Assembly: GCF_003011965.1 (NCBI RefSeq)
Contig: NZ_PXWG01000002.1
Location: 150,119 to 214,118 of the forward strand
Direction: 5' to 3'
Source: Streptosporangium nondiastaticum
GTDB taxonomy: Bacteria; Actinomycetota; Actinomycetes; Streptomycetales; Streptomycetaceae
Length of the DNA: 64,000 nt
Under the pieces are notes generated by a model, which saw only the letters and a list, made by a program, of their open reading frames with translations, had not been told where the DNA came from and made no database searches. Both the position numbers and the translations under genes were made by a program. This document shows, piece by piece, positions 19,417 to 28,099 of the stretch; the stretch's first letter is position 1, and each line of letters opens with the position of its first letter.

Positions 19417-19770
19417 CCCTATGAGCGGGGTCCTGGCTGCAGCTGTCCGACCAGGTGGAAGACCTCCCGGGCCACATAGTGCTTGAGGCAAGGGACGATT
19501 TCGCGACGGGTCTTACCTTCCTTGATCCGGCGCTCGTGAGAGTCCTGAGTGCGCGGGCCGACCCGTAGACGGGTGAACACGATGCGATGGAGCGCGGCAT
19601 TCGCCTGCCGGTCGCCACCGCGGTTGAGGCGACGGAACTGCCGGCGTCCCGACGAACGCTCGACAGGGCTGACCCCGCACAGCACAGCGAAGAAAGCCTC
19701 ACTGTCCAGGTGTTCCGGATTGTCTCCCCACCGTGATGAGCAGGAAGTGGTCCGTGGCGCTGCGTGGGGA
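19417..19770 (-). mobile_element. IS110-family transposase C-terminal remnant
   Basis: The minus strand shows the C-terminal transposase_20 domain: FAVLCGVSPVERSSGRRQFR, LNRGGDRQANAALHRIVFTR, RIKEGKTRREIVPCLKHYVA. The catalytic Ser of IS110 enzymes lies in the conserved PVERSSG segment. A frameshift near 19725 separates the preceding HFLLITVG-like piece. The N-terminal RuvC-like DEDD domain is missing, so the element is immobile. It abuts the PBP fragment and probably marks how that gene was broken. Confidence 0.8.
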
Positions 19771-20038
19771 CTGCCGACGCGGGGCGGAGCAGCCGGGCGT
19801 GGCGATACTGCGCCCGGTCCGGGGAGGCGGCCACCATATGGAGCGTGCTCACACCCACGCGGCCGCCCACCGATCCGTTCGATATTGATGGAGATCTTCG
19901 AAGGTCTCGGTGGTTGCCCGGAGGCGCTCACCTTGGTTCCTCGCCCAGGGGCGTGGGGCGTGCCGCAGGAAGAGGCGGCGGTTCCCAGGTCCGGCTCGTT
20001 GGACAGGACCGGTTTGGCGTGGACTACGCTCCCGCTAA

Positions 20039-21076
20039 ATGATCACTGATTCGATGGGGTGCATACCGGCTGCTTCGGCGTTCGCCGGGCGTCATCGTTC
20101 CCGCCTGCGTGCTCTGTTCGGTGTCCTGGGGGTGCCGTGGCATGAGGATGCCGGGGAGCGGGCGGCCGTGGCGGCGGCGCATTGGATGGCGCCCGAGCAC
20201 GGCAGGACCGTCATCCCCTGCACGCCCGCCCAAAGGGGCCGGGCACTGGGCCTGGTCGGCGAGATGGGGCTGTTAGAGGCGGTCCGGCCCGAGGCGGGCG
20301 CGGTCTTCGGCGAGACGGTCATCGTGGCGGGTCTGTGGACGGCCAACGAGCGCCGGCTGCACCTGGTGCGCCGACTGCGGGAGGAGCACGGGTGCCGGCT
20401 CGGGCCGGTCACGTTGTGGTGCGGCCAGCGCCTGCGGGAGGAGCGCGACGGGAGCCTGGAGGACATCCTCGCCCGGCTGGCCGCCGCCGACCCGCGGCTG
20501 CTGCACCACCCCTGGGTATGCGCGGAGCTCGCCCGCGACCCCCAGGACGCCAACCGGTGGGAGCGTCCGTTCGCCACCGAGTACGAACTGGCCATCGCCG
20601 CCGTCCTCGTCGTCTTCGGCCCCACTCTGACCCTGACCGCCCGCCACCCGGCCACCGGTCCGGCCACGGTTACGGGCATCCCGCACCGCACTGTCCTGTG
20701 GCAGCGGCTGTCCACAGCCGACGGGCTGGACCTGACGGTGCTCAACGCCGCCGCCCGCCACCGGCCGCAGGGGCCGCCCCGGCACACCACCGCCAGCTGC
20801 GCCGAGGAATGGCTGACGCACCTGCCCCCGGCCACGGGGGCGAGCGTCCTGGTCGTCTCGGGCAATCCGCACACCGAGCGGACTCTGGGCGACATCACCC
20901 GGGTGGCCCGGGCAGCCGGGCGTGACGATCTGAGCCTGCATCCGGCGGGGAACGGCGCGCCGGAGCGGCCCTGGCGTCTGGAGCTGTGCCTGGGGGAGAT
21001 CGCCCGCCTGTTGTACAACGACGCCGTTCACACCGGCGTGGTGCCGGCGGTTTCGGCTGCGGCGCGGCGGGCGTAG
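20039..21076 (+). CDS. Unrecognised conserved-looking protein, 345 aa
   Basis: I cannot assign a family. The protein is soluble, with no signal or membrane segment. Recognisable blocks are an N-terminal helical part (RLRALFGVLGVPWHEDAGER), then VIVAGLWTANERRLHLVRRL, EYELAIAAVLVVFGPTLTLT and ASVLVVSGNPHTERTLGDIT. Alternating beta-strand and helix segments suggest a Rossmann-like fold. No Shine-Dalgarno is seen before the ATG at 20039. The 3' end overlaps by 49 bp the 3' end of a glycosyltransferase on the other strand, and both frames look like real coding sequence there. It may have a sugar- or nucleotide-related role; that is only a guess from the neighbour. Confidence 0.6.
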   Translation: MITDSMGCIPAASAFAGRHRSRLRALFGVLGVPWHEDAGERAAVAAAHWMAPEHGRTVIPCTPAQRGRALGLVGEMGLLEAVRPEAGAVFGETVIVAGLWTANERRLHLVRRLREEHGCRLGPVTLWCGQRLREERDGSLEDILARLAAADPRLLHHPWVCAELARDPQDANRWERPFATEYELAIAAVLVVFGPTLTLTARHPATGPATVTGIPHRTVLWQRLSTADGLDLTVLNAAARHRPQGPPRHTTASCAEEWLTHLPPATGASVLVVSGNPHTERTLGDITRVARAAGRDDLSLHPAGNGAPERPWRLELCLGEIARLLYNDAVHTGVVPAVSAAARRA

Positions 21077-21792
21077 TCGGCTTTGAGCCGGTCGAGTTCG
21101 TCCAGGCGGTAGCCGAAGAGCAGGGCACGGTCGTAGGCGGCGCCGAAGTTGTGCACATGGTCCGGGTCGAGCCGCTGGTAGAGCTTGACCCGGGCGATGC
21201 GCTTGTCGAGGGTGTCCCAGCCCGAATGCACCACCCGTATCCCGTCGATGTCCTCAAGGCGTCCATGGTCGGTGAGGTTGAGCGGCCAGTGGTGGTTGTG
21301 CAAGGGCTTGCACCCGGCCTTCAGCCCGGGCCGGTACCGCCAGATCGCGCAGCGCATACTGGTCGCCGCTCCCATCAGCGGCACCATGCGCGGGAACTGC
21401 GGATCGTTCCACGAGGACACCAGCGCACACCGCACACCTGCCACCTCGCCGGGCAGGGCCGCTAAGCGCGCCCTCAAGTCCCCCTCGACATCGAGGGCCT
21501 GGTCGTCGTCGGTCATGATGATCCAGTCGGGCCTGCAGAAGTCCGCCATCCGGTACAGCAGCTCCAGCCCGGCCGACTCCGGCACCAGCCACGGATCGCC
21601 CGGCAGGCCCGGGCGGGCGTGCACCACGTTCGTCACCCGCGGATGGCTTCGCAGCACCTCGGCCGTCCCGTCGGTACTGCGGTCGTCCACCACGTAGATG
21701 TCGTCGCACCACCGGGCCAGCCCGTCCAGCACCCCCATCAGGCCCTGACCCCCATTACGGACCCGCATCAAGCCAAGAACACGCACCACAAC
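21028..21792 (-). CDS. Family 2 glycosyltransferase
   Basis: The product has the GT-A fold motifs of GT2 enzymes: an N-terminal strand VVRVLGLMRVRNG, DIYVVDDRSTDGTAEVL (nucleotide-sugar-binding DD), and IIMTDDDQALDV with the metal-binding DxD. It continues with WNDPQFPRMVPLMG and HNHHWPLNLTDHGRLEDIDG. About 254 residues are expected from the GTG near 21792; an ATG at 21768 is also possible and no strong ribosome site decides between them. It is cytoplasmic. Acceptor and donor are unknown. The gene is convergent with, and overlaps by 49 bp, the preceding unknown gene. Confidence 0.8.
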   Translation of the reverse strand, partial: VVVRVLGLMRVRNGGQGLMGVLDGLARWCDDIYVVDDRSTDGTAEVLRSHPRVTNVVHARPGLPGDPWLVPESAGLELLYRMADFCRPDWIIMTDDDQALDVEGDLRARLAALPGEVAGVRCALVSSWNDPQFPRMVPLMGAATSMRCAIWRYRPGLKAGCKPLHNHHWPLNLTDHGRLEDIDGIRVVHSGWDTLDKRIARVKLYQRLDPDHVHNFGAAYDRALLFGYRLDELDRLKADYARRAAAETAGTTPV

Positions 21793-22057
21793 CCCACAAC
21801 ACGAAACCGGCAAGATCGACGAGCTGCACTCCAGGGCCGCCACGGCCAGCAAGATCAACAGGACGGGTGCGCCGGGGCGCCGGACCCTGGGCTGGACGGC
21901 TCGTTCAACTCCGAAACAAGTGGGGAGCGTAAGCATCCCTAGCCGTTTTCAGGAACCCGGGAGTCGTCCCCGAAACACACCAGGGCCAGGCATGTGAACT
22001 GGAACAGCTGTGGCGGCCGGGCTGGGTCCTCTCCGCCACACGACTCAAATCCGTCCA

Positions 22058-22175
22058 ACCCGCTTGCCAGCCCGCATCATTCAGGCGTGCGCGGGCGGCG
22101 CGCCGAACCTGCGTGTGGCGGCGGAGCTCGACGTAGCGAAACGAGTAATCCCCAGAGAGGATGCGCTGGGCTGAG
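22058..22175 (+). mobile_element. IS630-like helix-turn-helix remnant
   Basis: A short plus-strand frame reads RIIQACAGGAPNLRVAAELD, resembling the first helix-turn-helix of IS630-type transposases, and then degenerates into a stop near 22170. The DDE domain is missing. It lies just upstream of the PycTM-like remnant. Confidence 0.5.
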
Positions 22176-22309
22176 TGCCCGGCGAGGTCGTCCAGCGCAT
22201 CGAGGACGGCAAGACGAAGGCCGCGGCAGTACCGTCTGCGACACCGCCGCCTTCAGCGGTCGCGTGACCCGAAGGCCCCTCGCCCACGTCCGGCGAGGGG
22301 CCTTCCTCC

Positions 22310-22664
22310 GAGGCGCTCGGGAAAACCGACGTCAAGGCGGGCCTGCTGTTCGCCCTCGCCGGAGTGGCGTCGGCGTTCCTGGCGGTGTCGGTGGTGTTCA
22401 TCGTGCTTGCCGTGCTCGCCGTGCTCGCCGTGCTCGCCGTGCTGCCCAGGCTCGGCGACGAACGTACGTCGTTCCCGTACGGGGCGAAGTTGCGCTCGGA
22501 AGAGATCCGTGAAGCCGTCGAGGAGGAAACCAGGCCGCAGCAGATCGGCATTCCGTCCGGCCCTGGCCGTAATGAAGTTCCGGCGCCTCATCGCGGCGTA
22601 TATCGCCACCGGCCTCTCCATGCTGCTCCTCATCGCGTCGGATGTCCTGGCCGGCCTGGGCTGA
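22310..22664 (+). pseudogene. PycTM-like (Pycsar effector family) two-helix membrane protein remnant
   Basis: In one frame the sequence reads GKTDVKAGLLFALAGVASAF, then a long Leu/Val/Ala membrane helix and VLPRLGDERTSFPYGA, with a regulatory-looking stretch SEEIREAVEEE. After a frameshift near 22560 it continues ALAVMKFRRLIAAYIATGLS and a second hydrophobic helix to a stop at 22664. This order (TDxKA start, TM, PRLG, K/R-rich cytosolic linker, TM) matches PycTM effectors of Pycsar phage defence. No in-frame start and no uridylate or cytidylate cyclase are visible, so it is a degraded or N-terminally truncated copy. Confidence 0.5.
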
Positions 22665-22694
22665 GGAGCACCGCCGGTCCGGGCAGCGTCTCGG

Positions 22695-23082
22695 CTACCT
22701 GGTCGACGGCTTGTACTGGCTGTCGTGCTGGCGGGCGAGGCGGTTCGCGGGGCCCATGGAGTGGGCGCGGGCCTCGAGCCACAGCGCGTAGGCGATGGAG
22801 TCGGCCTGCGGGGCGGGACGAGGGGTGGTTGAGCGGCGGGCGGGAAGGTAGACGAGGGCGTCCTGGCCTTCGGGTGTGAGTCGGGCCGCCCAGTAGAGTG
22901 CCTGGGCGTAGCCGGTTCAGGGTGTCGGCGTCGGCCATCTCGCACAGGTCGGCCTTCCGGAGCCGGTCGACGATGTTGAGGCCGATGCTGCTGCTGTCGG
23001 CGGCCCAGCCGTGCTCGTGCTGCGCCTGTTCGTTGCGTAGGGCGGCCAGGGCTTGGGGTTCCGGGGCCTTCAGGGCGCCCAC
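22695..23082 (-). pseudogene. Frameshifted hypothetical gene
   Basis: The 5' half reads ALAALRNEQAQHEHGWAADS, SSIGLNIVDRLRKADLCEMA and DTLN. After a frameshift near 22915 another frame continues GYAQALYWAARLTPEGQDAL and DSIAYALWLEARAHSMGPAN to a stop at 22695. The two parts join naturally, so the original was a helical protein of about 130 aa, of unknown function. One small insertion or deletion separates the pieces, which could be a sequencing error. GTG at 23082 is one possible start. Confidence 0.55.
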
Positions 23083-23240
23083 GGTGCCCTCCAGCGGTTC
23101 TTGTGCTTTGTGGGCATCATGGCGCGCGGCTCTGTGGGGGTCAGGCGCTTGAAGGGATCGGGCGTGGCCGCATCGATACGTCGCCCCGCACCACTGAAGC
23201 AGATGTCTGCTTACATACCGCTGTGGTAGATAATCATCCG

Positions 23241-23633
23241 GTGTCACGCGAGATAAGCACTTTCACCCTCCACCAGGTCGGCCCGGAAGACGGTGTCCAC
23301 CCCGACCTTCTCGGAGAGCTCCGCCCGCTGATCAACGGGCAGGACGTGCTCGAAGAGATCTTCCCCGAGGGCACCACGTTGTGGTGGCAGTGGTGCGGGG
23401 ACGGCATCCCGCTGGCCGCGTCGGAGGCCGGCACCCAGGTCATGATGGCGGCCGCGGAGTGCAGCACCTCGTGCTGCGGCTCGGTCTGGGTGACCATCCG
23501 CCGCGAAGGCCCGCACGTGCTCTGGGAGGGCTGGGAGAACACCGGCGACGGAGGGAAGCTGCCTCCGGAGTTCCGGTTCGACGCCGCCCAGTACGACACG
23601 GAACTGGCCCGCGCGACTGCGGCCTGGGGATAG
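23241..23633 (+). CDS. Hypothetical protein, 130 aa
   Basis: The product begins VSREISTFTLHQVGPEDG and has a Trp/Cys-rich middle (TLWWQWCGDGIPLA, AECSTSCCGSVWVTI) and a C-terminal WEGWENTGDG. I do not know its function; it is soluble and acidic, with four closely spaced Cys that could bind metal. GTG at 23241 is favoured over the upstream frame from 23103, which overlaps the divergent pseudogene. It stands alone; the next gene is 120 bp downstream on the same strand. Confidence 0.65.
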   Translation: MSREISTFTLHQVGPEDGVHPDLLGELRPLINGQDVLEEIFPEGTTLWWQWCGDGIPLAASEAGTQVMMAAAECSTSCCGSVWVTIRREGPHVLWEGWENTGDGGKLPPEFRFDAAQYDTELARATAAWG

Positions 23634-23753
23634 GCCCGGCTTTACGAAGCAAGCACCTTAAAATGACGTTCGCTACTGATGCATAGAATGTGCTGATTCA
23701 TTCCGATCAGTTAAGGTTGCGCGAGTCGATCTTTCTGATGAAACGTGGTTGTC

Positions 23754-24071
23754 ATGCCGAAGCGCCGCCGACGGTTGTCGCATCTTGTGCGGGCAGAGCT
23801 CCTGGCGCCCTGGATCTTTCCGATCAGCCTTGACGGCACCAGGGAATGGAAGTGGTGGAATCCCAGGGGCTTCCTGCTGCTCGTATGCAGCCCCGTGGCC
23901 GTGCTCTGGGCCCTGCATCCGAACAACGGCGCCACATGGTGGGCCCGGTGCCTGGTCGTCCTCGCCGGCGTGGCCGGCATGGCCGTGCTCGTGCTCGCGT
24001 CTGCCGGATACCGCAGGCTTGCCGCACCACCCACAACCGCACACAGCTCCGAGGAGCACCCCCCATCCTGA
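23754..24071 (+). CDS. Small two-helix membrane protein, unknown
   Basis: The 105-residue product starts MPKRRRRLSHLV, a basic cytoplasmic N-terminus. Two hydrophobic helices follow (FLLLVCSPVAVLWAL at about 40-56 and CLVVLAGVAGMAVLVLASAG at about 66-87) and then a polar tail. No family is recognised. An in-frame GTG at 23745 is an alternative start. It is convergent with the Nudix pseudogene. Confidence 0.55.
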   Translation: MPKRRRRLSHLVRAELLAPWIFPISLDGTREWKWWNPRGFLLLVCSPVAVLWALHPNNGATWWARCLVVLAGVAGMAVLVLASAGYRRLAAPPTTAHSSEEHPPS

Positions 24072-24150
24072 GCGGGACCGCCCGCTGTGCAGTTGCGCCC
24101 TCCGGACGGTCGGCCCCCCGGCTGAGCGTGGTGGGTGCACCCACGGCGAA

Positions 24151-25098
24151 TCAGGGTGTGAGGACCCGCGTGGCGAGGAGAATCCCAAGAGCGCACGCGA
24201 CGTCGGAGATCGCACCGTCTTCCACGCGCTTGATGCCATCTCCAGGGGATCCACTCGACGGTCATGTCGACCTCGGTGGGGTCGCGCCGCGTCCGCCCGG
24301 ATTCCAGGTCGGTGGCGCGGTAGAGGTGGATCGTGGCCATGGTGAGCCCGGCGATGGGGTGGGTCACGGCCAGGAGATGGAGTTCGCGTGGCCGCCAGCC
24401 CGTCTCCTCTTCGCACTCCCGACAGGCCGCGCCTTCCGGCGCCTCGCCCGGTGCGATGCCTCCGCCGGGAAGGAGCGGCATACGGCCTGGTAGGTGGCAG
24501 CTGTCCGTGACGATCGCGATGCGCCCAGCGGAGTCGACGGCGACGACGCGGGCGCCGTCAGCGATGGTGACGTGATCGTACGTGCCGAACCTGCCGTCGG
24601 GCTGGATGACCTGATCGCGGTGAAGGGCGAGGAAGGCTCCCTCGTGCACGGTCTCGGTGCTGAGCGTGACCCAGCCGTCCCCGGACTCGTGGACACGGCC
24701 CGACCGGGTGTAGGCCGCGAGAGCACCGGCGATCGACCGTAGCTGGAGGGCGGCCTGCCGCTGCGCCGACACCAGCGCCGGGTAGTCCGGCCAGGCACGC
24801 TCGTCGCCCCCTACAGGCGTCTTCTGCTGCCCGAGCAGCCACCGTCCGAAAATCGGCCGGAGCGCCCTCACCGGGTCGAGGGCCTTCTGGCCCCTGACGA
24901 CCAGGTCCACGACGCGTCCGGACGGATCTGCGCGGCGACGCGCTTCAGCATCCGGTCGAGGTGGTCGGCGGCGTCGAAGAGGTGGCTGGGGATCTCCGCG
25001 TAGTCCGTGATCTCGGTGAAGGCCGGCCGCCTGGAGAGCTTCACGTGCACGTCCCACGCCGCGGACCGAGCAGGGTCGCCTGTCCTCTGATCCGTCAT
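24151..25098 (-). pseudogene. Nudix hydrolase with N-terminal extension, two frameshifts
   Basis: Starting at 25098 the frame reads MTDQRTGDPARSAAWDVHVK and DAADHLDRMLKRVAAQIRPD. After a frameshift near 24905 it continues VVDLVVRGQKALDPVRALRP and a Nudix domain whose box is complete (G-x5-E-x7-REcEEEtGW, within GGIAPGEAPEGAACRECEEE). A second shift near 24255 leads to GIKRVEDGAISDVACALGIL and the stop at 24151. Apart from two single-base changes the gene is whole (about 310 aa), so it is either a recent pseudogene or a sequencing artefact. Nudix enzymes hydrolyse nucleoside-diphosphate derivatives; the substrate is unknown. Confidence 0.7.
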
Positions 25099-25366
25099 TG
25101 GCCGATGATGTTGGCCTTCGCTCGACCAGGGGCGATATCGACTGCGTGCGGCCGCTTGGGCTGTGTCAACAAGCGGCTGCACCTGGGTACTCGAACAGGC
25201 CAGCGTGTCCGGTGAGTTGAGTTGCCGTCAGGTTGCCTACCGAGGTTGTTGCGCAGCCGAAGGCGCACGGCGCCAAGAGACGGCGCATGGATGCGCGGTA
25301 TGAGTCATACGGCTTCCTAGGAGGTAGTGAGGAGTGCCTACTGGACCGCACCCCTGAGGAGACCGC

Positions 25367-25570
25367 ATGAAGTTGATCCGCCGCTCGCTCGTGACGCTTG
25401 CCGCAACGACCCTGTTGTGTCTTTCCGGCGCCGGGCCGGCAGCCGCAGTCCCAGTTCCAGGTGCGGACGAACTGCTCGGGCAAGTGACGGCGCTGGGCGA
25501 TATCGGCGGGCTCCTGACACCTGTCACGGACCTCCTCGAGGCCGCTTTGCAAACCAACAACGGCACCTGA
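25367..25570 (+). CDS. Small secreted peptide, 67 aa
   Basis: A strong Sec signal peptide is present: MKLIRRSLVTLAATTLLCLS followed by an AxA-type cleavage site around GPAAAVP. The mature part is only about 40 residues, hydrophobic with Gly/Leu/Thr (LLGQVTALGDIGGLLTPVTD) and ends NNGT. GAGGAGA lies before the ATG. Function is unknown; small secreted peptides of this type are common in Streptomyces. It stands alone upstream of an IS5 remnant. Confidence 0.65.
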   Translation: MKLIRRSLVTLAATTLLCLSGAGPAAAVPVPGADELLGQVTALGDIGGLLTPVTDLLEAALQTNNGT

Positions 25571-25628
25571 TCTGAGTAAGCCCATAGAAGATCGTTCGCA
25601 AGGCTCTTCAGGGAGGCCAGAAGGCTCT

Positions 25629-26131
25629 CACCGCAGCCATAGCCGGATCGCGGCGAGGGTGACCGTGCCCTGGAAGATGTACGCGCTCGCTTGTCGTCTC
25701 TGGTGGCTACGGCCCGGAAGCCCTTGAGGGCGTTGACGGTTCGTTCGACTTCGTTCCTGCGGGCATAACGGGTCCGGTCGAAGCCGGTGGGCCGGCCGCT
25801 GCGGCTTCCGCGGCGTTGGCGGTTGGCCCGCTGGTCGCGGCGTTCGGGGGATCGTGTGCCGGATCTTCCGTCGCCGCAGGTAAACGGCGGTTGCGCGGCG
25901 GGAACTGTACGCTTTGTCGCCGCTGACATGGTCCGGACGCCGCCTTGGATGCCCGCCGACCGGGCGCGGGACGCGGATACGGTCCAGGACCGGGATCATC
26001 AGCGGGGCGTCACCCCACTCTGCCCGGGGGTGAGCAGGGTGGCCAGTGGACGGCAGCCGCCGTCGCTCGCCAGGTAAACGCGGGGCGTGGCGGACGGTGG
26101 GCGTGTCACCGTACAGATCGCCTCGCCCCAC
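25629..26131 (-). mobile_element. IS5-family transposase remnant
   Basis: Minus-strand pieces match the C-terminal half of an IS5-type DDE transposase: SDGGCRPLATLLTPGQ, then IPVLDRIRVPRPVGGHPRRR, HVSGDKAYSSRR and RKIRHTIP; after a frameshift, RRDQRANRQRRGSRSGRPTG, RNEVERTVNALKGFRAVATR; after another, YIFQGTVTLAAIRLWLR to a stop at 25629. The N-terminal half is missing. Because of several frameshifts the element is dead. Confidence 0.75.
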
Positions 26132-26391
26132 GTTAGCCGGAACGACGCCAGCACGGCTCGGTCACACGATCCGTCGGACACACCTTAGCCCTGACCTTGC
26201 CCTTTATCGTCGCCGGGTCGAATCGTTCCTCGAACTTGATCACTTGTAGCGAGAAGGGCCGGACAGCAGGGCGGCCTTCGTCTGGATCCTGTGCTCCGTC
26301 ACAGAGGTGTAGATCCAGTCGAAGGCCGTGGGGTGAGTTCGCTGCACGACGATGTTCTGCGGGAGCCGTTTGGGCTGCTCCGTCCTTCCGG

Positions 26392-26711
26392 TCGGAGTTG
26401 TACGCATGCCTGACCACGCGTGCGGACGCGCTGTTCGAGCTCACCGACGCCATGCTGTGTGGGGACGGACCGATGAAGACCCTGGTCAGCCTCGCGCTCG
26501 TACCGGAACGCCGCCGCGGGCACGGTGCCTTGTACACCAGGCTCAATCACGGCCGACTGGATGTGGGCCGGCTGCGACGGGCCAGTGCAGGTGCCGTTGC
26601 CGAAGGCGGCCGACGGCCACCTGGTCCTCGCGGTCGACGTCTCCCCGTAGCTGCGGCCGGACGCGGACACCGCGCCTGAGCAGTGCTTCTGCCACACCTA
26701 CGGCTACGGCG
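26392..26711 (+). mobile_element. Transposase N-terminal fragment (IS701/NF041680-like)
   Basis: One plus frame reads FRSELYACLTTRADALFELT, AMLCGDGPMKTLVSLALVPE and RRRGHGALYTRLNHGRLDVG. A second frame, after a shift near 26590, continues VPLPKAADGHLVLAVDVSP, then a stop codon, then LRPDADTAPEQCFCHTYG. This is the N-terminal third of a transposase whose next strand carries the first catalytic Asp. Homology ends at about 26712, where TetR sequence begins. It is inactive. Confidence 0.65.
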
Positions 26712-27032
26712 CAGGCTACGCTCGGCTCGGTCTACCACTTCTTCCCCGGCGGCAAGGAGGCCGTCGCGGTCGGCGCGATCACCCACGGCGACCAGGAGTT
26801 CTCGGCGCTGCTCCGCGCCGCGCTGCGTGGCTGGGAGCAGCTGGTTCACGACAAGCTGCTGGGTCCGGGCATCCCTGCCGGCGATGCCCAGGGTCCGGCG
26901 ACCACGATCATCAGCGCTCTGGAAGGCGCCGAAGTGACGGTGCAGGTCATCCGCAGCGAGGAGCCCTTGTGTGCGACGGGCCGACAACCGGCCCGCCTGG
27001 TCGGCTCGTACGGCACACCCCCTGTGAGCTGA
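26712..27032 (+). pseudogene. TetR-family regulator, N-terminally truncated
   Basis: The frame that continues out of the transposase fragment reads TLGSVYHFFPGGKEAVAVGA, which is the end of the TetR helix-turn-helix, then GDQEFSALLRAALRGW, and near the C-terminus ISALEGAEVTVQVIRSEEPL. The first two helices of the DNA-binding domain are missing, replaced by transposase sequence, so it cannot bind DNA normally. It lies next to and convergent with the alpha/beta hydrolase, whose upstream region keeps a TetR-like palindrome. It was therefore probably the hydrolase regulator before the insertion. Confidence 0.7.
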
Positions 27033-27101
27033 TGCCCCCGTCGTCACGCAGGCCGCTGCCCACACCGCCCGAAGACGGTGCGGGCATTGGCACGCAACCG
27101 G

Positions 27102-27974
27102 TCACTCGCCAAGGAAGGCGAGGATCCGCTTGTTCACCTCCTCCGGTGCCTCGACCATCGGGAAGTGGCCCACGCCCTGGAGCAACGCGCCGTCCGACCC
27201 CTTGGGCAGGGCGGCGACGATGTCGGCGAGGATCTCCTCGTTGACGACGGGATCCTCGCTGCCGTGCAGGTACAGGGTCGGCTGGGTGGGCAGTTCCGCC
27301 AGCAGACGACCCATTTCCCAGGCGTCGGTGCCGAACACCTCGGAGGGGAAGTTCTGCCGGTAGAGGCCCAGCCCCGCCTGGAGGTTGGCCGGCTCGCGCA
27401 GGGCGTCCTTGCCCTCCTCCCGGTCCTGGGTGGAGTCGAAGCCGGGGATGTCGCCACTCCAGTGGTCCCACAGCCAGTCGATGTAGGCGAAGTCGTTCGC
27501 CGGCACCAGATGATCGGCGACGGCCATCTGGAAGAAGTAGAAGTGGCTGTTCTTGTGGATCTGCTCGGGGACCGCGGCCCGGCGCTCGTAGAACCGCACC
27601 GGCGGGACATCGGCCACCACGACCTTCGACCAGCGTTCCGGCGCGAGGGCGGCGGCACCCCAGGTGGCGAAGCCGCCCCAGTCGTGCCCGACGATGATCG
27701 CGTCACCGCCTCCGCCCAGCGCATCGTGCAGCGCATTGGCGTCCGCGATCAGGTCCTTCATCAGCATGCTTCCGTCCGGCGGCACCTGACTCGGGGCGAA
27801 TCCCCGCATGTATGGGGCGACCACGTGGTACCCGGCCTTCGCAAGCTCCGGCATCAGGTGCCGGAACACGCCGGGGGTCTCCGGGAAGCCGTGCAGCAGC
27901 AGTGCCAGAGGGCCCTCGCCCTGCTCGATGTAGGCGAGGTCGAGGCCATTGACGGTGATGTGCTTGATCTCCAC
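27102..27974 (-). CDS. Alpha/beta hydrolase, epoxide-hydrolase type
   Basis: The 290-residue enzyme has the alpha/beta-hydrolase order: oxyanion motif LLHGFPETPGVF (about 27-38), YMRGFAPSQ, nucleophile elbow VGHDWGGFATWGA with Asp as nucleophile (about 96), a cap domain with VPEQIHKNSHFYFFQMAV, the acid region LHGSEDPVVNEE and the catalytic His in GVGHFPMVEAPEEV. HGxP plus HDWGG points to epoxide hydrolases or haloalkane-dehalogenase relatives rather than esterases. GGGAGGAA lies 9 bp before the ATG. The upstream palindrome at 28031-28062 and the damaged TetR gene suggest that it was repressed and may now be constitutive. Confidence 0.88.
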   Translation of the reverse strand: MEIKHITVNGLDLAYIEQGEGPLALLLHGFPETPGVFRHLMPELAKAGYHVVAPYMRGFAPSQVPPDGSMLMKDLIADANALHDALGGGGDAIIVGHDWGGFATWGAAALAPERWSKVVVADVPPVRFYERRAAVPEQIHKNSHFYFFQMAVADHLVPANDFAYIDWLWDHWSGDIPGFDSTQDREEGKDALREPANLQAGLGLYRQNFPSEVFGTDAWEMGRLLAELPTQPTLYLHGSEDPVVNEEILADIVAALPKGSDGALLQGVGHFPMVEAPEEVNKRILAFLGE

Positions 27975-28030
27975 TGTTCCTCCCAGGTGACGGGCGGCTG
28001 ACTGGTTCCGCGAGCCGCCGCTGTAACGAA

Positions 28031-28062
28031 CGTTCTAGCTAGACACTAGCACCACTAGAACG
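28031..28062. promoter_or_regulatory. Inverted repeat, TetR-type operator candidate
   Basis: CGTTCTAG at 28031-28038 and its exact reverse complement CTAGAACG at 28055-28062 are 16 bp apart, in the otherwise GC-rich leader 57 bp upstream of the hydrolase start. The surrounding bases are unusually AT-rich. Paired TAGAACG/CGTTCTA half-sites are typical of TetR/AcrR operators. The matching regulator, downstream of the hydrolase, is truncated. Confidence 0.6.
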
Positions 28063-28099
28063 AACGCCCTATTTAATTCGGAGGCCAGGTACGGCACCT

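Noticed and set aside
22364..22450. Leu/Ala/Val repeats suggesting an unusual repeat protein
   Set aside because: The repeats (GCCGTGCTC units) are the membrane helix of the PycTM-like remnant.
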